Notes: a model not told the origin generated them from the sequence alone. A stretch of DNA of 64,000 nt from Geobacter sp. DSM 9736 (GCF_900187405.1 NZ_LT896716.1:3100753-3164752); one strand, 5' to 3'; shown: positions 1 through 9,310, numbered from the stretch's first letter. Program-made: numbers and translations.

Positions 1-3000
1 GGTTTCTTCCCGCAGCTCCGTTGATAGTCCCGTTATCGGATGCGGTGCCCGCGTGACAGGCATTGCAGGTGAGGTTCGGGTTGGTGCTGTACGTGTTTAT
101 GTGTATGGTATGCGCCGCTGACCACGTCGGTACGGCATCTCCGGCTTTGCTGTGGCAAACGCCGCAGTTGCCGGCGGTCTTCAAGCCGTTCCATGTGGCA
201 GCCGCGTTGGCCGAGCCTTCTGTCGCGCCGTCCCTGGAATGGCAGAGCGTCAGGCAGGTGCCGTTGGTGTAGGTGAATCCGCGCGGGTCGGTCAACGATC
301 CTCCTCCCGCGGTGTATTGTGCCGGGGTCAGTCTCGTTCCGTTGATCTCCGCGGTTCTGGAGGCGCTTACGGGACCGCTCGCATGGGATGCGGTAGGATG
401 GCATGTGCGGCAGCCGAAGACATACGCTGTTGCGGTATGGGCATTCCCTCCGGTAATAACCGTAGGGGCGGTTGCGCTGTCGAAGTGGAGCGCATGTCCC
501 GACGGAAAACCTCCGGTGGCGCCGGACAATTCACCTCCGTTGCTTGCGTCGTGGCATGACTCACAGGTCGCATTGCCCCCCCAGGCGGGTGATGTCTGTG
601 TGCTGCCATGGCAGTAAGTTGCGGAGCATTTTTGGGTAGCGCTGTCGTATACACCTGAAAAGGTCGTGAAGGCTGAGATGGCTGCCAGGTTGACGTCATG
701 AGTCTGATTCGTATGCTTTGCGGACCCGGCGACGATTGCTGTGCCGGTGATGGTGGTAGTCCGATGGCAGCGGGCACAGTCGGCTGCGGAGGCGACGTGG
801 ACGGCGTGGCTGTCGGGGGCGGAATTGTCCGGCGTGCCGAACGCGTTGCCGGTACCGTGGCAACCGTTGCAGCCTAACGTCGTGACGCTGCTCCACGCTG
901 GCGGGTTTACGAATATTCCTTTCCCGTTGCTGTGGCAGTAGACATTGGTGCAGTTCTCCCCGCCGGAGTTCCAGGTGCCTGATGGAAGCATATCTACGTC
1001 TTTGACTCCGTCCACATGCGCGACTCCCGATATCGTGCGGTCGTTGCCTGAGGCCACCGTCGCGGCGTGGCAGGTGCCGCAATCATAGTTTTTTCCTAAA
1101 ACGGCTGCATTGTTGACATGGGCCTGGTGCCGCCCCTGGACGATCGGAACGGTAGAAGATGCGTTGTTGCCATGACACCAGGTACAGTCTGCTTTCGGGT
1201 TGGCGGCACCCCATGCAGGGGTCGCCGAACCATGACAGTAAACGCTGCATGTGCCGTATGATGAGCTGGGAGCCAGGTTGCCGGTTGCGCCGGTCCGGGC
1301 GCCACGGTATCGTGCGGAGCTGCCGAATCGCGGGTCGGTGGAGTCGAGAGACCAGGTCACGCTGCCGTTTACATGGGCATTGTCGGTAATGTTCGTGTGA
1401 CACGCGGCACAGGCAAGGCCGAGGTTGCCGCCTCCCGTCCCGGCATGATGCACATGGCTTCCGCCGGGGGGCGGGCTTGCGCCGGTTGCGCCGTGACAGG
1501 CTCCGCAGGCTGCCTGGGAGGCTCCTCCGAGCCAGGAGGGCGCCGGCACTGACCCTCCCGCAAGGGTGGTCCCATGGCAATAGACGCTGCAGGTAGCCGC
1601 GCCCGGCGCGGTGGCTATGATCGTTCCCGGTGAAGAAGCACGCCAGGTGTAGCCTGTGAGGGAGTCGGTGCCGGTGAAAGTGCCTGCAGAGACACTACCC
1701 CCGAAACCCGGAAACGTCTGGCTGTTGATGGCGAAGCCGATTTCGATGCGGGTGTCACCCATCTGGGTGGCGGTGAATCCGCTGTGGCAGGCCTCACAGT
1801 TCATGGTCCGGATGTTTACATGGGCCGGATGCGCGCCGGGGCCGGCCGGCACGCCCCCCAGCGCACCCGTGGATGGCTGGGCAAGTCCGGCACCCCCGCC
1901 GATTGCCGCGGTGGCCGGCGGGTAGCCGTGGCACAGGGCGCATCCGCCGCCGGAGAAGGAGCCCTCTTCATTGTCATGGGTATGGCACTCGTTGCATACC
2001 TGCGGATTCCCGGTGGTGTCATTGTGCTGCGGCGGGTAGTATTTTCCTTTGCCGGCGTGGAAGCCCGCAGGTGGCACCGGATGGCACCCCTGGCACACGC
2101 CGCTGCCGTCGGCGCTCTTGTAGTTTCGCCCGGCACCAGTCATCTGGAAGAAGGTCCTCCCGGCGCTGTTCCGGTTGTCGATTTTCCCGAACTGGGTGGA
2201 GATGTTCATGAAGCGCCTGATAAGGAAGACGTTGGGAACCCGCTCCTGTGCGCCGGCTGCGAAAGGATCGTGTTCCACATGGGCGCCGTGGCAGTCGATG
2301 CATTGAATGTTCTGCCCGTTGCCGTCATGGGCAAACCTTCCGGCATGACAGTTCGTACAGATGTTGACGTTGCCTGACGTCTTGCCGCGCCTGTCGGTCC
2401 TCAGAAGAAATCCATCCGCCGGTTTAAGGGAAAGATAGCTGGAATATCCGTCGTAGGTGGCGCTGTTGGAATCGGTGTAATGGACTCCGTGACAGGTGGT
2501 GCATTGCACCCTTCCGTTCTTGAGTTTCAATGCCGAGGTCGGGTTGGCCGGATTGGCGTTCACGGGAGTCGCATGCTTGGGCTTGGCGCTGGAATACCTG
2601 ACATTGACAGGGTGGGTGCCGGCGACGTGAGTCGATCTGTCCCTTGAGCGGTGACAGTCGAGGCACATCTGGTCGCCGTCGTTGCCCATGCGGAGGAATG
2701 GTCTTGCGCTGTTGGAGTGAGGGCTGTGGCACCTTACGCATGCCATGGAGCCATTCGTCCTCCCCCGCAGATCCAGCCTCGTCATCGCCTCATGCTGGGG
2801 CGGCTGCGCACCCGCAGCCGGAACGGTGTCTGAGCCGTCCCACCTGTGCGAGATCTGGTAGCGGGTGCCCGGGAGGAATGCGGTGTAGACTCCGAACGGA
2901 TCGGCGGCGTCGGAGGGGACATGCGGCTTCGCCTTGCCCTTGGGCACTCCCGGTTTGTGGCAATCCAGGCATATGTTGTTATAGCCGGTGGTGCCGAGGG

Positions 3001-3139
3001 TGTTGTGGCTTACGTGGCAGTTGCTGCAGGAATAGCCATTACCTGGATCATGGACAGGATCGAGGACGACCGCCGATGCCGCTGCGGGAAGAAGCAGCAA
3101 CAGGGTGATGCCGAGTTTCTGAAAAAACGATCCGCGCAT
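1..3139 (-). CDS. Large multiheme c-type cytochrome, 3' end outside window
   Basis: Open in one frame from the ATG at 3139 to the left edge (1046 codons, no stop), so the C-terminus is missing. A signal peptide (MRGSFFQKLGITLLLLLPAAASA) precedes the first heme motif CSNCH. I counted 21 in-frame CXXCH motifs (for example CLDCH, CTTCH, CQGCH, CNECH, CGVCH) plus five wider motifs: CSVYCH twice, CLTLCH, CTNVYCH and CSATYCH. Mixed CX3-4CH and CXXCH spacing is typical of the Geobacter CxxxxCH/CXXCH repeat family of periplasmic or outer-surface cytochromes. Expected role is electron transfer at or beyond the outer membrane. It follows the lipoprotein gene by 18 bp, so it is probably the third gene of an operon. 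The Shine-Dalgarno is weak (GGGA). Shorter frames on both strands here are shadows. Confidence 0.93.
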   Translation of the reverse strand, partial: MRGSFFQKLGITLLLLLPAAASAVVLDPVHDPGNGYSCSNCHVSHNTLGTTGYNNICLDCHKPGVPKGKAKPHVPSDAADPFGVYTAFLPGTRYQISHRWDGSDTVPAAGAQPPQHEAMTRLDLRGRTNGSMACVRCHSPHSNSARPFLRMGNDGDQMCLDCHRSRDRSTHVAGTHPVNVRYSSAKPKHATPVNANPANPTSALKLKNGRVQCTTCHGVHYTDSNSATYDGYSSYLSLKPADGFLLRTDRRGKTSGNVNICTNCHAGRFAHDGNGQNIQCIDCHGAHVEHDPFAAGAQERVPNVFLIRRFMNISTQFGKIDNRNSAGRTFFQMTGAGRNYKSADGSGVCQGCHPVPPAGFHAGKGKYYPPQHNDTTGNPQVCNECHTHDNEEGSFSGGGCALCHGYPPATAAIGGGAGLAQPSTGALGGVPAGPGAHPAHVNIRTMNCEACHSGFTATQMGDTRIEIGFAINSQTFPGFGGSVSAGTFTGTDSLTGYTWRASSPGTIIATAPGAATCSVYCHGTTLAGGSVPAPSWLGGASQAACGACHGATGASPPPGGSHVHHAGTGGGNLGLACAACHTNITDNAHVNGSVTWSLDSTDPRFGSSARYRGARTGATGNLAPSSSYGTCSVYCHGSATPAWGAANPKADCTWCHGNNASSTVPIVQGRHQAHVNNAAVLGKNYDCGTCHAATVASGNDRTISGVAHVDGVKDVDMLPSGTWNSGGENCTNVYCHSNGKGIFVNPPAWSSVTTLGCNGCHGTGNAFGTPDNSAPDSHAVHVASAADCARCHRTTTITGTAIVAGSAKHTNQTHDVNLAAISAFTTFSGVYDSATQKCSATYCHGSTQTSPAWGGNATCESCHDASNGGELSGATGGFPSGHALHFDSATAPTVITGGNAHTATAYVFGCRTCHPTASHASGPVSASRTAEINGTRLTPAQYTAGGGSLTDPRGFTYTNGTCLTLCHSRDGATEGSANAAATWNGLKTAGNCGVCHSKAGDAVPTWSAAHTIHINTYSTNPNLTCNACHAGTASDNGTINGAAGRN

Positions 3140-3157
3140 GGTTTCCCGGTGTAATGA

Positions 3158-3658
3158 TCACAGGCCTGTTACTGTCAGGGTAGGTTTTGTGGCTGCCGTC
3201 AGGTCAACCGTATTGCCGTTATCGATACTGTTTGCTGTGAAGTCTGGAGGATCATAGCGCAGAACAAAATCGCCCGCTGAGAGAGACGCACCCGCAGCAA
3301 CCGTACAGGTGATCTGGGCAAAGTCGCCGAGACCGACTCCCTCGTCACTAACTTTGATCGCAAGTATCCTTAATCGCCTATCGGACTCAGAGTAGATGGC
3401 CTGGACGCCGTCCAGGGCCTTCAGTTGGGATGCTTCAGCGGGCACGGTTACCCCTGCAGGGATTATCACTGTTTCTACGACCCCATATATCGGCACAGAG
3501 TTCAAAGGCGCGGTGTTCGTTATTCCGAAGGTCAGCGTAACTGTTTTTGTGGCTGGTCCAGGGCCGCCACCACTTCCACCGCTTTCTCCACCGCCTCCAC
3601 AGCCGGCGAGCATAACCGTGATAGCGAAAAATAGCAGGTTGAGCTTGACAGATTTCAT
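3158..3658 (-). CDS. Small lipoprotein with cohesin-like domain
   Basis: A 166-residue protein with a lipoprotein signal (lipobox LAGC, Cys20) followed by a Gly/Ser linker (GGGGESGGSGGG). The rest is one beta-rich domain. Its second half (Gly-Asp-Phe-Ala followed by a strand, then FVLRYDPPDF, then a D-x-G-N-x-V-x-L strand) resembles the end of cohesin-type beta sandwiches. The cohesin reading is my inference from pattern and context, not a database match. It sits between an NHL protein with a dockerin-like C-terminus (25 bp upstream) and the multiheme cytochrome (18 bp downstream), so all three are probably co-transcribed. A surface anchor for the neighbouring dockerin-like protein is a reasonable hypothesis. 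AAGGAAG precedes the ATG at good spacing. Confidence 0.8.
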   Translation of the reverse strand: MKSVKLNLLFFAITVMLAGCGGGGESGGSGGGPGPATKTVTLTFGITNTAPLNSVPIYGVVETVIIPAGVTVPAEASQLKALDGVQAIYSESDRRLRILAIKVSDEGVGLGDFAQITCTVAAGASLSAGDFVLRYDPPDFTANSIDNGNTVDLTAATKPTLTVTGL

Positions 3659-3683
3659 AGCGTCTTCCTTTGCCGCTGCGGTT

Positions 3684-6335
3684 TTACCACGACAGGCCGA
3701 CCACCCTTCTCATGATGAGGATAGTGTCGTTGATATCGATCACCCCGTCTGGTTGAGGCACATGGTTTCGCAGCGGCGCCACATCGCCCCTGAGAATATC
3801 TCCAAAGGTTGCCGTATCTACTCCAGCCGCGAAGCGAAGTGCCTTTATGGCGTCAACGAGATTCACCGTCCCGTCCCCGTCCAGGTCCCCCCCCTGGGTC
3901 GTATTTCCCGCGGGGTCGGCCGGGGATATGCTGAGGGTGCCCCGGTCATAGGCTACGCCTGAAAGATCGACGCTCCACGTGCCGTCGTTTCCGATCGTCA
4001 CTATACCGATCGGGCCGCTTCGGTCCTTCACCACCAGGGTTGCGCCGGGCTCAAGCGTGCCGCTCATCCGCACCGGATTCGGAGAATCGACCGGGTCGAT
4101 GGTGAATCTGGGTGGTGTCACGTCGAGGTAAACCGTACGGCTGCTGGTGCTTACGGTGCCTACTGCATCGATGGCGGTAACGGTTATGAGATAGGTTCCC
4201 TCGGCAGCAAGGTCGGTGGTGAAGTTGTAGGTTCCGTTGCTGAAGGTAACGGGGACGGTGGTCCCATTGACCGTACTCACCAGAGTGACACCGTCAGCAG
4301 GCGCGGTCCCGCTGACAGCAAGCTTCCTGTTGTTGGTGGCTCCGTCCTCGGCAGGAGATGTCATTGCCAGTTGGAGGCCGGCGGGATTGAAGGTGGCCGT
4401 GCGCTTGGCCGTAGTTGTTTTTCCTCCGTAGGCCTCGGAAACAACGAAGGTGTTGATTCCGGGGGAGAGGCTAACTGTCGCGGCCCAGTTTCCGTCGGAG
4501 CTTACGGGAACAGAATTGCCGTTGATCAGGAGCGTGGATGTCTTTTCCGCAGTTCCGCTCAATGTTGTCGTGTTGGTTGTGGTAATGAAGCCGTCGGGAG
4601 AGGTCACCTTCAATCCTGCCTGACGCGTGGCGTCGAAATGCAGGGTCCTGGCTGCCGTGGTCGAGTTGCCGGCTGCATCCGTGGCTACCACAGTAATGAC
4701 ATTCGGCCCGTGCACAAGGGTGACGGGAGCGCTGAAGAAGCCGTTGGTTACCATGACTGGTTCGCCGTTAAGGGTTACCGACCGGAGCATCGGGCTGCCG
4801 ATGTTGCCTGTGACATTCTGTACCTGGTGTGCGGCCGTGCTTCCGTCGGGAAGCATCGATAGTGTCATCGAAGGGGCGACGGTTTGCAGTTCGATATTGA
4901 GAGTTATGGAGGAATCTCTTTTCCCTCCGACTCCGGCAGTTATGGTCAAGCTGTTGACACCCTCTGTCAGCGTTGCCGTATAGCTCCATGCGGTTCCGAC
5001 GACGGTTGCGGCTGTTCCGTTAACTTTGACGCTCCCCCCTGCATCAACCGTACCTGCAAGGACCTGGATGGCCTGATTCGTCGGTGTCGCTACCGGGTTC
5101 ACCGTAAGCTGTGTCGATGTCGCATCCCGAACCACGATGGCCGTTCTGGCCGTTGAGTTTCCTGCACCGTCGGCAGCGCTTATGGAGATCGCATTCACGC
5201 CGATTGCCAGGGGCACTGAAGTGCTCCATGCAGTGCCGGTAACGGTGGCGGGGACATTGTTCACTTTGACCGTTGCACCGGCTGTAACCGTTCCGCTCAC
5301 GGCAAGGACTGCCAGGTTGGTGTACGCCGGTATCGGGTTGACGGTGAGGGCGGGGCCGACAGAATTTGTGGGGGTAATGACCCCTCTGTCGATGGAATAA
5401 AATGCAAGGTTTCCCCTCCCGTTGAGAACCGCCAGACGTTTATTCTGAGGGTCGAACTGATCGAACAGGAGATCGGAAGGGTTGGCCAGTTTTCCGGTAC
5501 CTATGCCGTAGCTGCCGATGTAGCTGAGAAATGTGCCGTTATCCGCTGGATCTATGGCCTGGACAAGCCCCTGGAAAGAATCCAGGACATACGCCCTCGA
5601 CAGGGTGGATTTGCTGTACTCGAATGCGATGGCTTGGGGTGCCGTAAACCTGAGGGGGCCGGAACCGAAAGAGCCGATAGACTTTCTGAAATCGCCATTA
5701 GTAGTGAAAAACTGGATGCGGCCGTTCCTCGTGTCCACCACTGCCAGTTGGTTGGATGTTCTTTCGTATGTAATGCCTGTCGGCGTCACGAACTGTCCGT
5801 AGGCGCTTCCAAAGCTCCCGAAGCTGTTCGCGGGTTTCCCGGGGGATGAGAAGAAGACGGTAGCCGGAGAGCCGGCAGGGGTAAACACCTGCACGCAATT
5901 ATCGAGGCTATCCACTACGTAGATGTAGCCGGCATCGTCCACCGCGACGCCGTTCGCCATTCTGAACTGCCCTGCACCGATGCCCAGCCTGGTTACTTCC
6001 ACACCGGTGTTACCGTCGATGATTGCGGCAAAGTCTCCCTGAGTTACCACCAGCCTGGCATCTGCCGTCACTGCAATGCCTTGAGGAGGTTTTGGTGTAG
6101 GGACTATCTTGAGGAGACGCCCCGTATGGCTTATTTTCAGAATCCCCCCCTGCCGTGGATCGGTAACATAGAAATTTCCGGCAGAATCGGTGGCCATTCT
6201 TACAGGCGTACTCAGCCCTTCGCTGGTCGAAGCGAGTACGGCTACCTCCGGCGGCAAGGCCGCAAAGGCGACCGAAGCCGATGTAATCATGGCAGCAAGT
6301 ATGGAAAATACGAGCTTCAAGGCCCGTGTGCTCAT
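3684..6335 (-). CDS. Secreted NHL-repeat / Ig-like repeat protein with dockerin-like C-terminus
   Basis: An 883-residue protein. The open frame extends to 6497, but the start at 6335 (MSTRALKLVFSILAAM) is preferred because it has GAGG upstream and begins a clean signal peptide ending SVAFA. After it come NHL-type beta-propeller repeats (roughly residues 30-330; motifs such as YVVDSLDNCVQVF and AVVDTRNGRIQFF). About six Ig-like repeats of 75-90 residues follow, with recurring V-x-G-T-V-x-A-G and G-x-N-x-I-x-V motifs. The last 70 residues look like a dockerin type I module: a clear Ca loop (DLDGDGTVNLVDAIKAL) and a more degenerate second one (DGVIDINDTILIMRRVVGL). It probably acts outside the cell as a binding or scaffold protein. 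First gene of the lipoprotein-cytochrome operon. Confidence 0.87.
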   Translation of the reverse strand: MSTRALKLVFSILAAMITSASVAFAALPPEVAVLASTSEGLSTPVRMATDSAGNFYVTDPRQGGILKISHTGRLLKIVPTPKPPQGIAVTADARLVVTQGDFAAIIDGNTGVEVTRLGIGAGQFRMANGVAVDDAGYIYVVDSLDNCVQVFTPAGSPATVFFSSPGKPANSFGSFGSAYGQFVTPTGITYERTSNQLAVVDTRNGRIQFFTTNGDFRKSIGSFGSGPLRFTAPQAIAFEYSKSTLSRAYVLDSFQGLVQAIDPADNGTFLSYIGSYGIGTGKLANPSDLLFDQFDPQNKRLAVLNGRGNLAFYSIDRGVITPTNSVGPALTVNPIPAYTNLAVLAVSGTVTAGATVKVNNVPATVTGTAWSTSVPLAIGVNAISISAADGAGNSTARTAIVVRDATSTQLTVNPVATPTNQAIQVLAGTVDAGGSVKVNGTAATVVGTAWSYTATLTEGVNSLTITAGVGGKRDSSITLNIELQTVAPSMTLSMLPDGSTAAHQVQNVTGNIGSPMLRSVTLNGEPVMVTNGFFSAPVTLVHGPNVITVVATDAAGNSTTAARTLHFDATRQAGLKVTSPDGFITTTNTTTLSGTAEKTSTLLINGNSVPVSSDGNWAATVSLSPGINTFVVSEAYGGKTTTAKRTATFNPAGLQLAMTSPAEDGATNNRKLAVSGTAPADGVTLVSTVNGTTVPVTFSNGTYNFTTDLAAEGTYLITVTAIDAVGTVSTSSRTVYLDVTPPRFTIDPVDSPNPVRMSGTLEPGATLVVKDRSGPIGIVTIGNDGTWSVDLSGVAYDRGTLSISPADPAGNTTQGGDLDGDGTVNLVDAIKALRFAAGVDTATFGDILRGDVAPLRNHVPQPDGVIDINDTILIMRRVVGLSW

Positions 6336-6634
6336 AGCGTCCTCATTCATATTCGCCGTCTTCAAACGGCAACCCTGCATAATCAAGTATCGGCAGCGGA
6401 GGACCTGGATTAAGTAGCTGTTACCAATGATAAGTAAGCTAATTAAATTGACTGCATGCAGTTGGGTGATGCTGGTGATAAACTCGGATGGGAACAATGG
6501 AAGAATATTGTGAGACGGGATGTGGAATATTCTGCAGCCAGCTGGCCGGTCGGCTGCATCGGCTTGAAAACATTGATGATGATTTGTGGCACGGCTTGTG
6601 TAACTGTCGGCTCTTATCGTAAAAGGAGTTCAGT
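6336..6634. other. Divergent intergenic region between cytochrome cluster and metal efflux operon
   Basis: About 300 bp separate the two divergent start codons and must carry both promoters. A 16-bp hairpin-capable sequence (GCCGT, six-base loop, ACGGC) lies at 6356-6371, about 20 bases upstream of the NHL gene start. An ATGCAGTTGGGTGAT stretch and an AT-rich tract near 6430-6450 are present. I could not assign a confident sigma-70 or sigma-54 promoter. A 60-codon frame on the plus strand (6456-6638) overlaps the efflux gene start and looks spurious. Confidence 0.5.
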
Positions 6635-7918
6635 ATGAGACAGCTTTTGCTTGCCATTTTTATAACCCTGCTGGTGATCATTTCCGGCCGAAGCTCCTAT
6701 GCCGAAGAGGCAGGGGGCGAGGAGTTGCAGCGACTCGTGGCTGCCGCTCTTGCAAACAACCCCGAGATTACCGTTTCGGAGGCGCGATGGAAGATGTTCA
6801 CCAGCCGGGTCGCCCAGGCCAAGTCCCTGGAAGACCCGATGCTGATGCTAAAGATACAGAACGGCATCGTAAGGGACCCATTCAATTTCAGCAGGGATCC
6901 CATGACGCAGAAGGTCATCGGCATCTCGCAGCAGCTGCCGTTCTGGGGGAAGAGAGACCTGAAGGCGGAGGTGGCGGCTAAAGAGGCTGAATCGTACCGC
7001 TGGCAGGTTGAGGAAAGAAAGCTTGAACTCGCCAGGATGGTTAAGGAAACTTACTGGCAGATCTACTTCATCGACCGTTCGTTGCAGGTTACCGAGAAAA
7101 ATCTCCGGATCATGGATGACTTCATCGCGCTGGCAGAAACGAGATATTCCGTCGGCCAGGGAGGGCAGCAGGATGTGCTGAAGGCCCAGGTCGAAAAGTC
7201 CAAGATGCTCGACATGAAGATCAGCCAGGAGCAGCAGCGGAAAAGTCTTGTAGCCGCACTTAACACTCTTATCGCCAGGGCGGCGGATACCCCAGTGGGA
7301 AGGATCGCGGATCCCGCTTTGAACCCCGTGGAGCTAACAGCCGGTGACCTGAATCGGCTGGCTGCGGAAAAAAGGCCTCAGTTCAGAAGCCTGGCCGCAC
7401 AGATAGAGAAGGGGCGTGCGGTTCACCGTCTTGCGGAGAAGGAATCGTATCCCGACGTTAACCTGTCGCTGGAATACATGCAGCGAAATCCGAGCATGGA
7501 GGATGAAGGGCTCGACATGTATTCAGCGGGGATTACCATCAATCTTCCCGTGTTTCGCGAACGGCGGCAAGCCATGCGGGCAGAGTCGACCTCTGAAGTA
7601 TCGATGGCCGCCGCTGAATTGAGGACGCTGGAGAATTCGGTCGGTGGGGGCATTGCGGACCTTCTTGCCCAGTTGGAGCGGCGGCGGAAGCTCGCCGAGC
7701 TATACAGGGCGGGTATCATCCCGCAGGCTGAGCAGGCGCTTGAATCGTCGGTCATCGGTTACCGGGTGGGGAAAGCCGACGTACTCATGCTGCTCGACAG
7801 CAGGGTTACGCTGTTCAATTACGAGCGTGAATATTACGATTCGGTCGCCGATTACCAGATGAAGCTGGCGCAGCTTGAGGCCCTGGTGGGGCAGGAGCTT
7901 GACCCGGAGAAGCAGTAG
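6635..7918 (+). CDS. Outer membrane efflux protein, TolC/CusC family
   Basis: A 427-residue protein with a signal peptide (about residues 1-23) and the two long alpha-helical repeats of the outer membrane efflux protein family (rich in Ala/Glu/Lys/Arg, for example AAKEAESYRWQVEERKLELAR). A typical early motif is QQLPFWGKRDLKAEVA. No lipobox Cys is present, unlike E. coli CusC. It forms the outer membrane channel of the tripartite pump encoded with the two downstream genes. A strong AAGGAG lies before the ATG. The gap to the adaptor gene is about 40 bp. First gene of the efflux operon. Confidence 0.93.
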   Translation: MRQLLLAIFITLLVIISGRSSYAEEAGGEELQRLVAAALANNPEITVSEARWKMFTSRVAQAKSLEDPMLMLKIQNGIVRDPFNFSRDPMTQKVIGISQQLPFWGKRDLKAEVAAKEAESYRWQVEERKLELARMVKETYWQIYFIDRSLQVTEKNLRIMDDFIALAETRYSVGQGGQQDVLKAQVEKSKMLDMKISQEQQRKSLVAALNTLIARAADTPVGRIADPALNPVELTAGDLNRLAAEKRPQFRSLAAQIEKGRAVHRLAEKESYPDVNLSLEYMQRNPSMEDEGLDMYSAGITINLPVFRERRQAMRAESTSEVSMAAAELRTLENSVGGGIADLLAQLERRRKLAELYRAGIIPQAEQALESSVIGYRVGKADVLMLLDSRVTLFNYEREYYDSVADYQMKLAQLEALVGQELDPEKQ

Positions 7919-7957
7919 GTTCCAGAGATTTTCACCGAGAGGTTTAAAAGGATGAAC

Positions 7958-9310
7958 ATGAAACGAAAGATAGTCATTCCGGTCGTGCTGGTCACGCTTT
8001 TAGCCCTGGGCGGGGGAGGTTACTACCTGTGGCAGGAGCTGGGGCACGATCATGACGAGCAGAAAGAAAAAGGTGTGGCGGCATCGGCCCAGTACACATG
8101 TCCGATGCATCCTTTCATCGTCAAGGAGCAGCCGGGCGTCTGCCCCATTTGCAACATGTCTCTCGTAAAGAAGGTGGAGGGGGCGCAGGCAGATGAGAAG
8201 GCCTTGGCTGCGTTGGGACAGGTGGCGCTATCTCCGACCCAGATGGTGATGAGTAACGTAGCGATGGTCGAGGTCAAGGCGGTCCGTCTCGACAGGGAGA
8301 TGAATGCCGTCGGCATCGTACAGTACGACCAGCGCCGTCAGGCGAAGGTCACGGCTTGGGTGGCCGGAAGGATCGACAGGCTCCTGGTCAACGCGGTGGG
8401 AGATTACGTCACAAAGAACAAGCCCGTGGCGCAGCTTTACTCTCCTGACCTGGTGGCAGCGCAGCAGGAATACCTTCTGGCTTTGAGGAGCAGGGACAGG
8501 CTGAAGGATTCTCCTGTAGCATCCATCTCGCAGGGGGGGGCGGGGCTTGTCGCCTCTGCGCGGCAGCGGCTGCTGCTTCTTGGTGTGAAGGAGTGGCAGC
8601 TTGCCGCACTGGAGAAGGGTGGAGAGCCCAACCTGAAGCTGCCGGTCTACACCCCCCTCTCCGGCATCGTCATAGAGAAGATGGTCGTGGAGGGGCAGTA
8701 CGTGAATGTGGGAGATCCGCTCTTTTCCATAGCAGATCTGTCGACGGTGTGGGTAGAAGCAGAGGTTTACGAGAACGAGTTCGCTGCGGTCAGGATCGGA
8801 CAGCGGGTGGAGGTAATCTCCCAGTCGTATCCGGGAAAGACATTTTCAGGCCGGGTCTCGTTCATCTACCCTTTCCTTGATCCCAAGACGCGGACCGTGA
8901 AGGTGAGGGTGGAAATACCGAATCCGGGATTGAAGATGAAGCCGGACATGTTCGTTACCGCCAGGATAAAGGCCCCACTGGATTCCGTACTTGCGGTGCC
9001 GGTTGCAGCGGTGATCGATACGGGAAAACGGCAGGTCGCGTGGGTTGAGGCGAAGCCGGGGGTTTTCGAGCCCAGGGACGTCAAAGTGGGTGCAAAGAGC
9101 GGTGGGTTCGTGCAGATTCTCGACGGGCTGAGGCCGGGGGAGAAGGTGGCTGCAAGCGGCGGTTACCTGATCGATTCCGAAGCCCAGCTGCGCGGTGGTT
9201 CGACCCAGGACCACAGCCAGCACGGTGGTTCGGCACCGGCGGGACAGGGCTCGGCGCCGGCGCGCCCTGCCCGGGAGGATATGAACATGGATGATATGGA
9301 CATGAAGTGA
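7958..9310 (+). CDS. cusB: RND efflux periplasmic adaptor, CusB-type, with heavy-metal-binding domain
   Basis: A 450-residue membrane fusion protein. Two ATGs lie six bases apart (7952, 7958). The second is favoured because AAGG falls at useful spacing only for it. The N-terminus is a signal anchor (residues 3-23), then a short heavy-metal-binding module (YTCPMHPFIVKEQPG... then CPICNMSL) typical of CusB-like proteins. Barrel-sandwich and beta-barrel domains follow (VNVGDPLFSIADLSTVWVEA, PFLDPKTRTVKVR). The C-terminal tail is Met/His/Asp-rich (DHSQHGG ... MNMDDMDMK) and could bind Cu(I) or Ag(I). It links the inner-membrane pump to the outer channel. Confidence 0.94.
   Translation: MKRKIVIPVVLVTLLALGGGGYYLWQELGHDHDEQKEKGVAASAQYTCPMHPFIVKEQPGVCPICNMSLVKKVEGAQADEKALAALGQVALSPTQMVMSNVAMVEVKAVRLDREMNAVGIVQYDQRRQAKVTAWVAGRIDRLLVNAVGDYVTKNKPVAQLYSPDLVAAQQEYLLALRSRDRLKDSPVASISQGGAGLVASARQRLLLLGVKEWQLAALEKGGEPNLKLPVYTPLSGIVIEKMVVEGQYVNVGDPLFSIADLSTVWVEAEVYENEFAAVRIGQRVEVISQSYPGKTFSGRVSFIYPFLDPKTRTVKVRVEIPNPGLKMKPDMFVTARIKAPLDSVLAVPVAAVIDTGKRQVAWVEAKPGVFEPRDVKVGAKSGGFVQILDGLRPGEKVAASGGYLIDSEAQLRGGSTQDHSQHGGSAPAGQGSAPARPAREDMNMDDMDMK

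Noticed and set aside
33-2972. Several shorter frames on both strands across the cytochrome gene
   Set aside because: They are shadows of the 1046-codon frame that carries all CXXCH motifs.
6336-6497. N-terminal extension of the NHL protein to 6497
   Set aside because: It has no Shine-Dalgarno and would bury the signal peptide that begins at 6335.
6336-6634. Cyclic di-GMP (GEMM) riboswitch upstream of the cytochrome operon
   Set aside because: Searched by eye for its conserved core on the minus strand; only a simple GCCGT/ACGGC hairpin is seen.
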